Of a stretch of 64,000 nucleotides of DNA, positions 22,925 to 34,664 are shown piece by piece; position 1 is the stretch's first letter, and each line of letters starts with the position of its first letter. The DNA is from Symbiodinium natans. Lineage: Eukaryota; Sar; Dinophyceae; Suessiales; Symbiodiniaceae. Made by a program: the position numbers and the translations under genes. The notes beneath the pieces are model-generated. The model had not been told where the DNA came from. It saw only the letters and a list, made by a program, of their open reading frames with translations, and did no database searches. Location of the stretch: assembly GCA_905221605.1 (NCBI GenBank), contig CAJNDS010002498.1, forward strand, positions 246,001 to 310,000, read 5' to 3'.

Positions 22925-25650
22925 GGAATGCCGTGTCATACAGCGCTTTGGGCCGGTGAAGCGTCAGAAATGCTGTAGTTAAGTTACAGCGCTTGGAGCC
23001 TGTGAACAAGTGGAAGGGCTCACATCGGGAATCTGTGATTAATTTATGAACCCTGGTATTTCAGTTTATCGATGTTGAAGACATCTCTTTTTGATGTTCC
23101 ACCCTTGTTTTTGCACGGAGGCAACTTTTGGCTGCTTGGCACCGTGTACAGTTGAGAATTCTTGCCGAACCTCCTTCAGGTGTTCATGAGAGCCTTGGAT
23201 CAAGGGCCGGCCCTGCTGATGGTATCTCATACACACTCCAGGATGAGCTTTTGGGTGCTGCATTCGTCCTGTGCAGCCTGCACTAAACCGCTGCCGGTGC
23301 AGGATGCGGAGACCTCCAACGCTGCAGGCCGGCCCTTACGAACTCTTGGCTTGCATGTTGATGCCAATGATGTAAATTTGTCCTGTTGGCTTTGCTTTTG
23401 CCCAAGAGGTTCACGCAGAACTCGGAGCCCGGAGGTGTTCCGAGAAATATGATTGCAATGGTTGCAGCTGTCACAACGAGCAGAAGGGTGTTTCTTCGCC
23501 TCGACCCATTGAGTCACCCTTGTCAGGACGTTCGCAAGCGGTACATAGCCTCCGGCAAGGAGGGCAGCGCAGCTCTTGGGCTTTTGGGTACGAAGTTGTT
23601 GCTCTGTGCTCGTTTGAGGACAACTTCAGCGGATTGGGCCAGGCGCAAGTCGAAGCGGCAGCCTCAAGACTCACAAGTTGATTCAATGGGCAATCCTACA
23701 TCAGAGTGCAAGGCTCCTCAGGGAGGGCGCCGGTTCATTGAAATCAGGCCTTGTTTGCGTCTTCCTTCTTCTTGCGCCTGCAGTGTTTCAGCTTGCCGGG
23801 CAAGGGACAACCTGACAAGCGGTGCGACGCTCAAAGAGAATGGCGAGGCGAGCGCCAAGATTTGCCAACACGTGCGAAGATATGCCAAGACATCACGAAA
23901 CTCAGACCCCGCCTGCAGCGTCTTCAGTTTTTGTCTGTGGCAGGACAGCCGGGCTTTCTTGCCTCGGAGGGCTGGGCATGCGCTGAACCAGGGCAGTCGC
24001 TCTTCTGCACTTTCGTGCAATTCCCGCGGTAGAATTTCAGCATATGTCAGCGTTGCGTATACATGTGTGTTCCCATTCGGCCGCAGGTCCCTTGTGGTGA
24101 CACGAATGGACCGGAGCTGGTGCGAAGGAGGTAACTCCACCGAATTCGGTAGTGTAGTCCTAATTGGACTCTACAGAGTCTACTCGCAGCCCCCAATAGC
24201 CCTCTGACTGCGTGGACTTGAGATTTCGACATGGGATGTTGCTGCATTCTGTGCTTACAATGTTACAACAACATACCTGAGCATCTGAGCGCGGGATCCG
24301 CAACATTGGCAGAGCGATTACTCAGAGCGCAGTCCTATAAAGCCTCAGAAAAACAATATGGGAAAGACAGCCCTGGCGGCCCGCGGGGACGGCTTCCAAC
24401 GCTTTTCGAGCCAGATCTCGGGTGAGCTTCAACGAGATGCTTGAAAGAATTTACTCTGAAGGCTCCCGAAGTCATTGAAGGCCGTTTCTGCGACTAGCTT
24501 GGAGATGCAAATGCCGGTTTGGGGACTTGAATACTTGCACACAGCCCCGGTGCTATGAGAAAAATGTGGGCCACTGTGCTTGGTCGCCTTGCATCTCGCA
24601 ACGAAAGGGGCGGAGGCCTCGCGAATCGCCTCGGCCGGGGGTCGCCATTGCATCAGCCGAAATGCCGAAAGTCACGAAAGCTAGCTCTGTGGAGCTGGCG
24701 GGAGTTGTCGTTTACCCATGCACTGGTATTCACCTTGTTAAGAAGCTTCCAGGGAAAAAAAGGGTTCCACACCTTAACAGGTCCGAAACCCAAGAATTAA
24801 GGTGGGGGTTGGGGGGGGGGGGGCCCCCCCCCCCACCCCCCCTTTAAGGTGGTTGTGCGTGGGATAAGGTAGGTCCCCCCCCCCACAAGGTCCCCCCCCA
24901 CCCCCCCCCAAGGTCCTCCCCCGCCCCCCACAGTCACCATGCTTTGAAGGTCTGTGGTACTTTGCAGAGGTCGTACTGAACAGAGCATCCCTGTACCTAA
25001 ACTTCGTTTGCGACACGGGGTTCCAGCGGGGGAAGCAAGGGGGCTGAAGGAGTTTAGGGCTTCAGACTTCGATCTTACCTGACTAACCGGTTGAGGCATG
25101 TGCCTGAAATACGGAAAAAGCTGCGCCGGCGGCTCCAAGTCCTGCCGACTCGCTGCCTGCCACCCCCCTGTGGTGACTAGCTTTCGTAGCCCCTTCTCAA
25201 GTTGCCGAATCAAGCTCCAGTTTCCAGAGCTTCCATTCCCTAAACCAAAGTGAGCGCATGAACTTGCCAGCCAGTAGTAGAGTTCCGAACACGCACTGAA
25301 AGGGACAACTAGAAGGCGTCTATCGCACGAGCTTTGGCCATGGGTCAGGGCAGGGCAGCGGGGTAGGGGGTCCCTTGTGCATCTAATCCTGGTGCTCGCT
25401 CCCGAATGCCACCGGCAAGGTGGGGAACTTTCCAGGCCAACAAAAACCCAAAAGGGTGTCCCTGCAAGGAGGACCCGCACCGGGGGTCCCTAGGACCTAG
25501 GAGGGTGCGCTATGGGGGGAACTTCTGACGCGCTGCCGGACTCTGCCTGGCAGCTTTGCTGTCTGTTCTGTGTGTCAAATTCTGTGCCTTTCTTCTCGGG
25601 CTCCGAAGGCGCTACATTTAGAACAGGCGGGCATCGGCTTTCGCCCCCCG
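22925..25650. other. No convincing gene before EMC3
   Basis: A 273-codon plus-strand frame (23386-24207) and antisense frames over it show no motif and no consistent exon-like composition. A weak exon-like stretch is at 24267-24425 (HLSAGSATLAERLLRAQSYK). The minus frame at 24797-25480 partly consists of the G/C tract. Confidence 0.35.
24796..24930. repeat. G/C palindrome and C-rich tandem tract
   Basis: TTAAGG, a G-rich arm ending in 13 G, then 11 C and a C-rich arm ending in TTTAA: a near-perfect inverted repeat with no loop at 24796-24847. It is followed by three imperfect repeats of AAGGTCCCCCCC (24869-24930). Confidence 0.85.
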
Positions 25651-25660
25651 CCAAAGCCAT

Positions 25661-26610
25661 ATGGGGATATTTCTTGATCCCAAAATTCGCAACAATGTCC
25701 TGCTTCCGATCTTCATCGTGGTCGTTCTGACCTCTATGATTCGCTCCAGCTTAATGATCTTATTGAAGGCCGAGCCAAAGGTCGACGTCAAGGAGGTCAA
25801 AACCCAGAGCATGCTGGGAAGATGCAAGATGTTGAGAGCAGCATCGCATTTTCTCACAGAGAAGGCGTTCAAATCTCGCAAAGCCTATTTTGTCAAGAAG
25901 GATGTGGGTGTCCTGGTGAAGTCCGTGCCGAAAGCAAAGGACCCGATGGAGGCTTTGCAAGGAGGCTCTGATCCCATGGCGATGATGGGGATGATGAAGG
26001 GCCAGATGGTCTTCATGGTCTCTCAGGGACTGTTAGCTTACTGGGTTTCTCACCTCTTCTCCGGCTTCCTGGTGGCGAAAACCCCTTTTCCGCTAACGTT
26101 TCAGTTCAAGGCCGGGGGCAACTCAAAACGCCGATCACCGGTTCCCTGTCCCTGCCCTCAGGGAATGCTGCAGAGAGGGGTCGAGGTCACTGCCTTGGAG
26201 CCGGGCTATGTCTCCTCGCTCTGTTGGTACATGCTACTTTGCTTTAAGAGTTCATATGCCCACAAGCGTATGGGTGCAAGATGAAGATTTTCACAGAACC
26301 GCCTGAACTCAAGCTAAGGTTCGTAATGATGAGCAGTCATAGTCTGATCGGGCTCGTGCAGTCTTTCTTCACCAAGTCAGATGTTGAAGCTGATGACCCG
26401 ATGATGGCCATGTGACTCGGCAGATCCTGCGGGATGCAACACATGCTGCACAGCAGCATGTCGACACCATGCTGAATTTAGTTCCGTCTGCTCCCAAGGA
26501 TGGGAACGATGGGCGGTGCCCCAATGATGCCAGGGGGCGGGCCAGATCCTGCCAAAGTCTACAAAACGGAGCAGGACCTCACATCATTCGGAAACGCATG
26601 TCTCGGCTAG
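25661..26610 (+). CDS. EMC3: ER membrane protein complex subunit 3 (EMC3)
   Basis: EMC3 is the Oxa1/YidC-like core subunit of the ER membrane complex, which inserts tail-anchored and multipass proteins. Exon 1 (25661-26110) encodes the short N-terminus with FLDPKIRNNVLLPIFIVV, the MIRS motif, a basic linker, and MMKGQMVFMV followed by FSGFLVAKTPFPLTFQFK, all in family order. Intron 26111-26161 is a 51-bp GC-AG intron; reading through it is in frame but adds 17 residues absent from the family. Exon 2 continues GMLQRGVEVTALEPGYVSS and CWYML. Exon 3 (about 26318-26400) gives VMMSSHSLIGLVQ and ADDPMM. Exon 4 (from about 26499) gives MGTMGGAPMMPGGGPDP and KVYKTEQDLTSFG. The total of about 240 residues is near the usual 250-260. 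The 3' end may continue in an exon I did not find. The start fits family N-termini. Confidence 0.87.
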
Positions 26611-26642
26611 TCTCACGTTGACGTGCACCAAGGCAACTTGCG

Positions 26643-26665
26643 TGGGGTGGGTGGGTGGGTGGGTG
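26643..26665 (+). repeat. (GGGT)n short tract
   Basis: Five GTGG/GGGT units directly after the EMC3 reading frame, probably in an intron or the 3' UTR. Confidence 0.85.
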
Positions 26666-26669
26666 GATG

Positions 26670-29020
26670 TATGAATCATGGGGGGATCGAGGCGACACCA
26701 ATCTTGTAACGAGTTCCGTTTTCGAGCGTCCCAAGGAGAGACAAGAGAGATTTGAGATCCCCCAAAGGCTTGACAGCAGCCCATGGTGGCCCCTGCGAGG
26801 ACAATCTGGACATGATCTTGCACGAGTTCATCCTTGAGAACGTGGAGACCGAGCTGTGGAGAAAATGGAAAAACCAAGGCTGAGCAGAAGCTTTGAAAGC
26901 TTGCAAGGCTTGTTCCACGCGCGAGAGAAAAAGCATGCTGCTCTGCCTTGTGCGGCACTTTCATCAGCAATCTGCATGTCCCACCTGGCCTAAGTCGTCC
27001 ATGCTACTTCGTAAATTAGGCTTGTGCAAGCATTAGCGAGCAGTACCGCAGGCAAAGTGGCTCCAGCGCCACTTTGTAAAGATACGCGGGGATGGGTTTA
27101 AACACTGACAGCTGCATAGCCTCTGCAGGAGAGCCAGGAGCCTAGCTCATCAACCTCCTGATTCCAAGCCTTCTGCAGATCCTTCAACTTTTTTTTGGAG
27201 AACCTTTGCAAGACCGCCTTTGGACTGTCAGGCTGCGGCTTGCACGATTCTGCGAGAGGCTTGGCGGCGATGCTCATGCTGAAAGGCGTCCGCCACCCCC
27301 CTCGGAAGGTGAGTGCCATGGATGGCAAAGTGCCTGAAAGTGCGGGTCCCGACAAAGGCAGTCGCCGGTTGATTCGAACATAGCATTCCTTTTTAATGAA
27401 GGCCTTTCCTGGTACTACCTCGACAGTGTCCAGAAGGCTGCGACAAAGCCACTTGCTAGATGAACTCGCCGTTGTGCTCCAGATTCGGCTAGTTGCCACG
27501 TCTGGAGTATGTTTCATGCACAACGCCAGGAGTTTGGACCATTCGCACAAACGACAATGCGAGATTGGTTTACGCAGGCTAGTTTTGCGTCAGGGTCACC
27601 CTTGGCTTTGCGCATGTTCTTCTTGTTTGTAGCCGATTCCAGCCCAACTTCGGAAATCTCTCTGGCAGGGTTTCTTCCCCAACGGCGAGGAACTGATGAT
27701 CAGGCACATGTTCTTCTCGACTCAGAGTTCGCTGGTGCAATGGAACGGGGAGACAAGAGCTTGGTGGAGGTTGCCTCACTGGGAACGCCATGTCGCCTTG
27801 AAGATGGTGTGGCCTGATGCTGGGGGCTCTGACTTCTCGACTTCTCGACACGTGAGATCGTTCTGCTGTCTGGTCTCCTTTGTCTCCTGGTCTTGACTCT
27901 CTTCCCACCTTTCCACCGTTAAATTCAATCAACTGCTCACTGCTTTCGCTACCCCTTCCTAGACCTTCGCAGACCGCGCCGGGCAGGTTTCAGAGGCTTT
28001 CCTTGCTATGCCACGATCATCTCCGCCGGGACCACCTCCACAGGCCGGAATTCCGGAAGTGCTTAGAGTAATGAGAGGAATGCTGAGAGGGATGCTTCGA
28101 TAAATGCTTATAGCAGCCTTGCATCATGAAGCCGGAGCCAGGTGGGAGACGCGGAAGGCTTCGATTCGCAGCTGGGACTTCGTTTGCTGTGACCTGTTGT
28201 CAGATTGGCCTTCTGCTCGACGCTTTCGAAGGTCCCTGTATGGCGATCTACAATCTGGCATGGCTGTCGCTAGGACAGACAACTCTTGCTTTTGCATGTC
28301 CTGCACGGACAGGAACAAAGTGGTTAGTTTTCGACATTTTCGTGTTGGCCAGTCTGAAACCAGATGTAAACTTTCAAGAACATACCAAACTGCGTCCTTG
28401 AACCGTTCAACAACAGCATCTTCTTGTGCCGGTCCCGCGTTCAAGGGACGAACTTCCGCGTGAAATCACGACATCGGGCTTCTCGGAGCGTCGCGGGAAT
28501 CGGTGAGATTGGACTGGAGCTTGGTGCCGCATGGCCCCGACTCGCGTGTGGTGGAGCTGTGCTCGTGTGTATACTGCCATTCGATGGTACTTTCTCTTGA
28601 TTTCCCCACACGCCCTCACGGCGACTGGACCGCCCAAGCTATGAGCGCGTGACGGTGTGGGGAGTTGGGCTCTTCCCGGTTCCTCTGGCCCACGGATGTC
28701 GAGGGAGGGCGCCGCTTGGGTTGGGATTCGGGATGTCCACTGCTCCGTCGCTGGGAAATGCATCAGCACGCAAGCAGTACTGCGGCATTTCCAAGGGGAA
28801 GGGTGTTCGTACATGGGCGGCACCGCCTCTGGTTGGGCCATAGCGCATCAGATAATTCTCTAGCCTGCAGGATGATAGCTAGTGAAACGAGGACTCTTTC
28901 TCCAAGGCTAGCAGTGCTCAGCAACCTGCAGAGTTCGAAATGGCGACCGGAGGAGGGCTAGTCCTCCTTGTCATGGTGGGATGTGGGGAATCATGCAGGC
29001 ACATCGCAGGAGAAACCCAA
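26670..29020. other. No gene that can be supported
   Basis: Competing frames on both strands. Plausible but unproven stretches are 26800-26880 on the plus strand (DMILHEFILENVETELWRKW) and 27098-27300 on the minus strand (AVLQRFSKKKLKDLQKAWNQ). Neither has a recognisable family nor clear splice partners. Confidence 0.3.
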
Positions 29021-29029
29021 AAGCGGCAC

Positions 29030-29410
29030 TTTAGACAGCGAGCCGATGGAGGCAGGTTCCATCGGATCCATCCGCCTCAAGTTCCGACCCTTCTCCGCAT
29101 TGCCGGAGTTCACCGCTTTCTTTGACGACGTCCAGCAATGGCTCATTGATGAGACCCCAGCTTTTGGGCACACCTCTTCATCATCGCGCGGAAGCTCACG
29201 TGGCCCCTCAGATCCCCCCCCCCTGCCCGGGCTGCAAGGGACGCAGTGGGCGACTTGCCTCGGTTCAAGTAAACCCCAGGTGTGCGGTTTAGTTGCGCCC
29301 CAATCCTGCCAGCCTCAGTGGCCCAGACCGTCCGGTTGACAGATGAGGAAATCGCGGCAAGGGGCCTGGGCCCCGATCCCCACAGCAAGAGACGAAGACT
29401 AGCAACGCAA
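29030..29410 (+). CDS. Candidate exon pair, unknown function
   Basis: The first stretch (about 29036-29240) reads MEAGSIGSIRLKFRPFSALP, then FTAFFDDVQQWLIDETPAFG, then a Ser/Pro-rich tail. The second (about 29325-29400, after GCCCAG|AC) reads TVRLTDEEIAARGLGPDPHS and KRRRLA, a basic patch that could be a nuclear signal. No family is recognised. Confidence 0.3.
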
Positions 29411-29411
29411 C

Positions 29412-31680
29412 GTCTCGCATTTTCATGCGCTTCGGGAAAGCTCGCGTGCAGTTCTGTGAATTACAAGTAGCATCTGCATTCCGGTGGAGGTTTGTGATCT
29501 AGTGCTTGGTGTGAGCTGCTTATGAACAGCTGCTTGCCTGAAGCTCGGCAAATTAAGGTAGACTTGGATGAACCTCTGGCTCAGGAGTCCATCCGAAGAT
29601 CAGTCTCAATATCTTGCACCCGACATGTCGCAGATGGGAGGGCTCGGCGCTGAGCATCAGATTTGAGACGTCTGGCGCTGAAGTTGCTCAGATGGGTGCC
29701 AGGATGCTGTGGGGAGCAGGCGGTCAAGTGGATGGACGTGCTCCAGCCTTAGAGAGCCTGTGTCATACAATCAACGGGTTTTGTGATGTGTTAAGCTAGA
29801 CATGGCCTCCCAAGAGAAGAGAAAATTTGCGAGACCCGAGAGAAGAGGAGTAACAAACAAATATGCCACTGTAGAGATGGCATTGCGAAGTTGGTTAATT
29901 GGACAGCCACTGCAGCCACCATCAGACATTTTGTCAACTGCACTTTGCGGGAGGCAGTCTCATGCCATGTGCATTTGCAGAGGGCAGGGTATGTGATTTG
30001 TTGCCGCGCTTTTCCCCGAGGCCCCCGGAGCCCCCGGGAATGGTATGCTAGGTCCGGAGCCTGGGAGCTTCACGTCTGCCAATTGCATTGCTTCGCATCT
30101 GCCACTGTCTTGAGCTAGTTGCCAGGATGGTACTGCAACATGTAAAGATTCAGAGTCTTCCTCAATCCTGAGAATGGTTTCGATATGCTTCGAGGTATGC
30201 CCGGGGAGTTTATGGAGGGAGTGCCGCCGTTCCTAGGCTGCACTGATGTTCCTCGTACGTGGCTATGGACAGCTTGTATCGCCTGAGCATCTTGCATTTG
30301 GCATCTCGACATTTACAGGGGAACAGGGAAATTGCAAGCACCCTCCCCCCCCCCCCAACAACGCAACAACAAAAGCAAAACAACTCAACACAGAACCATT
30401 CGGCACCCAAGTTGATTGCACGAGAAATGCCGGTGGAAGTCTCTGTCAGGAGCGGTGGCATTCGACCCATGAGCAATCAACTGGTGCCCGGTGGCTTCGG
30501 CACATGTTGAGTTGCATTTTTGAGTCGTTGCATGAGGGCACCTTTGCTTCTTCGAGGCGGCATGCAGCCCGGTGGCAACATTGTGGCAATGCCCTTGCCA
30601 CAGACTCCAAACAGACTCCACAGCAATAGTAAGAATAATATACACGTTGTTTTCGGAATTGTCCGGTGTTTTGAGGGTGCTCCTGAATATCTTCAGGTCT
30701 CCAATGCCTCGTATGGTGCCAGGCGCATCATCAAAAGCTGCAGCAAAACATAGCTCGCCTCTGATTTAGTTTGGAAATGGCAGGTGCACACCCAGAAGCT
30801 GCTCAAGTCTCAGTGATGCTTCCATGGCCCTCCAGCATTCTTTTAAAGTGTCAAGCGCGCTCCAGTGCTGATGGAGATTGTGAGGGTTGAATTAGATTTC
30901 TGGAAGGTCATGGCGCAAGGATGCCCAGTTGATGGCACCTTGTCGGCAAGCTAGGTTGTATCCGCTCTTCTTCTAGGCACCCAGCATGTCAGGACAATAT
31001 CCCAGCTACTCCAGCTTCGGGCCTGGGATGATTCTGCAGTTGCCTCAGCTGTCCAGGGTGAGGTGTCGTTTCGGTGGTTCCAACTTCGAGATTTTTGTGC
31101 TAGGGCTGCTGAAGTTGCTAGAGGTGGAAATAGTGAGGCCTGGATGCTAGTTCGGAGTTGTAGCATGCATCGAGTGCAGTACAGAGCAGAGCCATCGCAA
31201 TCCCACCAAGAACGAGACCGGACACAAAAGAAGTCATACCATCTGCTTGAGGCAGCCCATGCAGCCTTTCCCTGGCACCCAAGTGCACCTGGTTCCTGTA
31301 GCATCAGCTGCCGCCGGTCCAGACCTCAAGTTGATGGCAATTTCAGTGATTTTCCTTCTTTCTCTGCAAAGTGGACTCGGCCTTGCTCACATGAGGTGGC
31401 AATACCCGCTTCCGTGGCAGAATAAAGCCCAGACCTCATCAGCATGATGCATGTTGGACTCTGTTGCACGTTGCACAGTGTGTTGTCTGCTGAGGCCGTT
31501 GTGCTGAACCACACTTTACCTGAGGTCTTTTAATGCGAAGCAAGGATTCGGCTTCATAGAGAACCCGGAGGCATATGGAATCTTCGGCAGGCCTCAGCTG
31601 CGAGCAGTGATGCATATAATATGCATGTGCATATGCTGCTCTCAATGTGTCGTCAAGAACTGTTCAATTTTTTCAGGGAT
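29412..31680. other. Possible Pro/Gly/Met/Gln-rich exons, not resolved
   Basis: Several short stretches share a Pro-Gly-Met flavour: 30184-30245 (MLRGMPGEFMEGVPPFLG), 30425-30510 (MPVEVSVRSGGIRPMSNQLV), 30530-30610 (LLLRGGMQPGGNIVAMPLPQ) and 31000-31060 (YPSYSSFGPGMILQLPQLSR). They could be exons of one low-complexity protein, but splice sites and frames were not established. Confidence 0.22.
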
Positions 31681-31683
31681 GTC

Positions 31684-32659
31684 TTCCTCCACAAGGCACA
31701 AATTGGCAACCTCAAGGTCGGGACCGAGGCGAGTCTCGAAGAGCGAAACCGAGGAAGCTCTGCTTCGCAGCCTGCCGACGTTGCGTAGAGGTGACCTACA
31801 CGGTTGAGATGAATAAGTTCGGAATGCCGCAGGCCCTCACACAAGCCCGTGACTCCAACAACATTGCCGCAGACATTGCCGTTTGCCCGCCGGTAAGTGC
31901 AAGATTCAAGCTTGAAGGCGCGCGACCTGGCCACGCTTGATGGGAAACCTCCTGGCCCTCCGCCTGCGAGCGTTGTCAAGGCTCCATGCAGCAGAGTGGC
32001 ATAGCACACCATTGTTCAGTCAAGTGAATTCTGGCAGGGGGGATCCAAGCCGAGACCAACCGGCAAGAAGAAGAAGGCAACAATGGTCTGGCAATCTGAT
32101 GCGTTGCAGTCGCAAGATGCCAGTAGCCGAAAGAGGAGGTTTAAGCGCCAGTTTAAGCCTTAAGACCTGAGAGGAGGAAGACGCCGCCGCGCCGAAGAAG
32201 GCAGCTGCCAAGGCCAAAAAAGCATCTCGCATGGATTGCGAAAGCATGGCAAAAGCATAGCAAAAACATTGCAACAGCATTGATGAATGAATATGCATCT
32301 GCAACAGCTCCTCCACAGTTTCTGTGGCGCAGGGGCTGGGGGCGCCAGCAGGTCACCTTCTTGGAAGAACGTGTTGTGTACAGGCAATAGAAATCTGCTT
32401 CTCTAGCCATCCCAGGTGATGCGGCCAGCTCCTCAGCAGTTCCCATCCTTGCCTCTCCACATACGCGAGACCTCTGTGAAGAAGTCATCTTGCAGCCTGG
32501 CCGCTTTGACACCTCTGCATGCCAGAACAGCGGTGAAGCACTCGACGCTGCGGCGCCCGCAGCTGCTCCAGCCGTTGCTCCAGCAGCTGCTCCCGCGGCT
32601 GCTCCCGCGGCTGCTCCCGCTGCCACCCCTGCTGGCTCCAACGAAGGCCTGTCGCCATG
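31684..32659 (+). CDS. Candidate Lys/Ala/Pro-rich protein
   Basis: A series of exon-like stretches on the plus strand: 31684-31892 (VEVTYTVEMNKFGMPQALTQ) ending at a clean donor GCCG|GTAAGT; 31940-31993 (GKPPGPPPASVVKAP); 32050-32110 (PRPTGKKKKATMVWQSD); 32169-32215 (EEEDAAAPKKAAAKAKKASR); and a last exon from acceptor CCAG|GTGATG at 32416 to the TGA at 32657-32659 (CEEVILQPGRFDTSACQNSG, then an APAAAPAA linker). Composition suggests a nucleic-acid or chromatin-associated protein, but no domain is recognised. The exon order is inferred from strand and spacing only. Confidence 0.35.
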
Positions 32660-33458
32660 AGTTCAGATGTCAAACCGATCGCGGCGGCCCCTTCGATGGC
32701 AAGACTTGTACATTCTTGCGGCTTGCACGTGCTGTGCCCATCTGTGCCCGCAAACGACAGAAGAGGTTGCTCTTTGAGGAGTCGAGCGCAGTTGCTGTTG
32801 ACAGGCCCTGCAGATGTGAGCGCTCCGTGATGTCAAGCCATGTTAGCTTTCAGCTCGTAGCAGATTCTTTCTGCGCATTGCATGGCAGCGTGCCATGCAA
32901 CATGCGCACATTGTACTGCTTTGCGCAGAATCTTTGTGAGGCTGTGCGGAGCTGGTGCAATGATTGTAGTGTGGTGGTTGTGGTCTCAAAGCTGCGACTC
33001 TTTGTACACATCTACTTCAAGAAATCATCACTCTGGTGTAGCATGTGCTTGTCTGCCATATGGGAGGAGCGGATATCCTGCGTTTCAGTGCACGGTCCTT
33101 TGAGCACGTAGTCTCTGATGTAGCTCGCAAATCGAGATCGCACTTGCATCTGCGGTTGCTCGGCCACAGCTGTCATGGCTCAATTGTTTCAGCCAGTAGT
33201 AGTGACCTGGAAAATCACGCAGTTGGCTTGGCAGTTTCTGAAGCAGAGCTTTGAAGACCATTGAAGCATGTGGCACAAACCACAGCCGCAAACCTCGCAA
33301 AGTGCTGCTTTGACGCTGGGTGTAGTCTCTGAGGTGAATCGTGGAAGTTCGTTGTGTTATGGGTATGAGCCTCGGGAACGGAGAGCAATGCTTCTGCAAG
33401 ACGTGATGTGCATGTTTGTGGTGTTTCGTGGTGCGCGTAAGAATGTGGGAGTGTGTGA

Positions 33459-33689
33459 TTGTGCGAAGTTCCAAGAGCCAATTGTGCTCATTCTTTTTCG
33501 ATCGGCAGGTCTGTGAATCAGCGCGGGAACTGCCAACACCTCCTCTTTGAAGCACAAAGCCACATTCTCCTCGGTTGTGCGGTCGTTTCTTTACTGGGTT
33601 TGCTGATGTTTGTTGGCATACTGGTTCACTGGTATTTCTGGTGCTTCTCCCTCTCCGCCATGGGCAGAATTGATAGGTTTCTGTTTTGA
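33459..33689 (+). CDS. Doubtful exon with a membrane helix
   Basis: A frame with the hydrophobic run LLGCAVVSLLGLLMFVGILV followed by Trp/Phe-rich sequence and a stop at 33687. No partner exons were found. It may be a real single-pass segment or chance. Confidence 0.2.
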   Translation: MCEVPRANCAHSFSIGRSVNQRGNCQHLLFEAQSHILLGCAVVSLLGLLMFVGILVHWYFWCFSLSAMGRIDRFLF

Positions 33690-34650
33690 TGGTTTAGTTC
33701 CGCCACCTGTGCCTCCCCTTCCTTTCCTTCAGAGTCTCTTCAGGGTGCGCTGGGACTGTCCGGGCAGTCCAGGCTTCTTGGTGGTATCCCAAATCCCGAA
33801 GCCCTAAAGCAAAACACGGGCAAGCCAAAACTAAAAGGTTCAATGGAAAGCTTAAAGCTTACATAGGCCCGGCATTACAAGGGGCCCCCTAAACGCGAAA
33901 ACGGTCTCAACAGGAAGTGGCAAGCCCAAACCACAAGTGGCTGACCCTGAACTCTCACAGGTCTGGAGTTACCCGACTTGAGGTTTTTTTGGGGTGCCCG
34001 TCAGCAAAGAAACGCCCAGAGCCATGCCCGAATCCCAAGTCACACAGCCACACAACCAGTCCTAGCAGCAAGGCGCCGGGGTGCAGGACATGTATAGATT
34101 GTTTTGGGCCACGGATGTAGACGGTTACTTGCTCACCACACATCTCACAGAACAGGGGCACGGCCCGGAGATTGACACGCCGTGCCCAAAGACACACTGC
34201 CTTGTAGTGACGACGACATGCTTTCCACCGTTTTCGTGCAACGGAGGGCAAGGGCTTACCATTCTGACCTCTGGCCAAGCTTGGCTGGCGTGCTCGGGGA
34301 GGAGATTCAGGATGCTGCGTTTTGTACTTGGGCAAGGTGGACGGCATCTATCGCCCCTGGTTTCATCCTTTTATGAAACAAGGTTTGTCAGGTCCTGGAT
34401 CAGAAGAGCAGCGACGACACATCAAGCAAACATGATAGCCACAGGGCGAGCAGAGCTCTTTTAGCCACCAGCGACCAAGTTGCCTGCTCATCGCGGTGTG
34501 CTTGTGTTTGTGTGCTTGTGTGTCAGTGTGCTAAGAGGTGTCAAGCTCTTGCGGCTAAGTTCTCGCTAGGTCATAGCTACACATGAAGAGCCCACTAGTG
34601 CTGAAGGCGGCAGCCACTCTGCTGCAGCAGATTCTGAAGAACCTGCGCCA
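33690..34650. other. No convincing gene
   Basis: Contains CCCTAAAGC/AGCTTAAAGCTTA-like scraps at 33795-33870 and overlapping frames on both strands around 33955-34460, none with a motif. Confidence 0.35.
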
Positions 34651-34664
34651 AAGGCCTGAGCCAT

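Noticed and set aside
23386-24207. 273-codon plus-strand frame
   Set aside because: No motif, random composition rich in Cys, Arg and Ser, and overlapping antisense frames of similar quality.
26101-26165. Reading EMC3 straight through the 51-bp segment
   Set aside because: The frame stays open, but the 17 extra residues do not occur in the family, and the segment has GC...AG borders.
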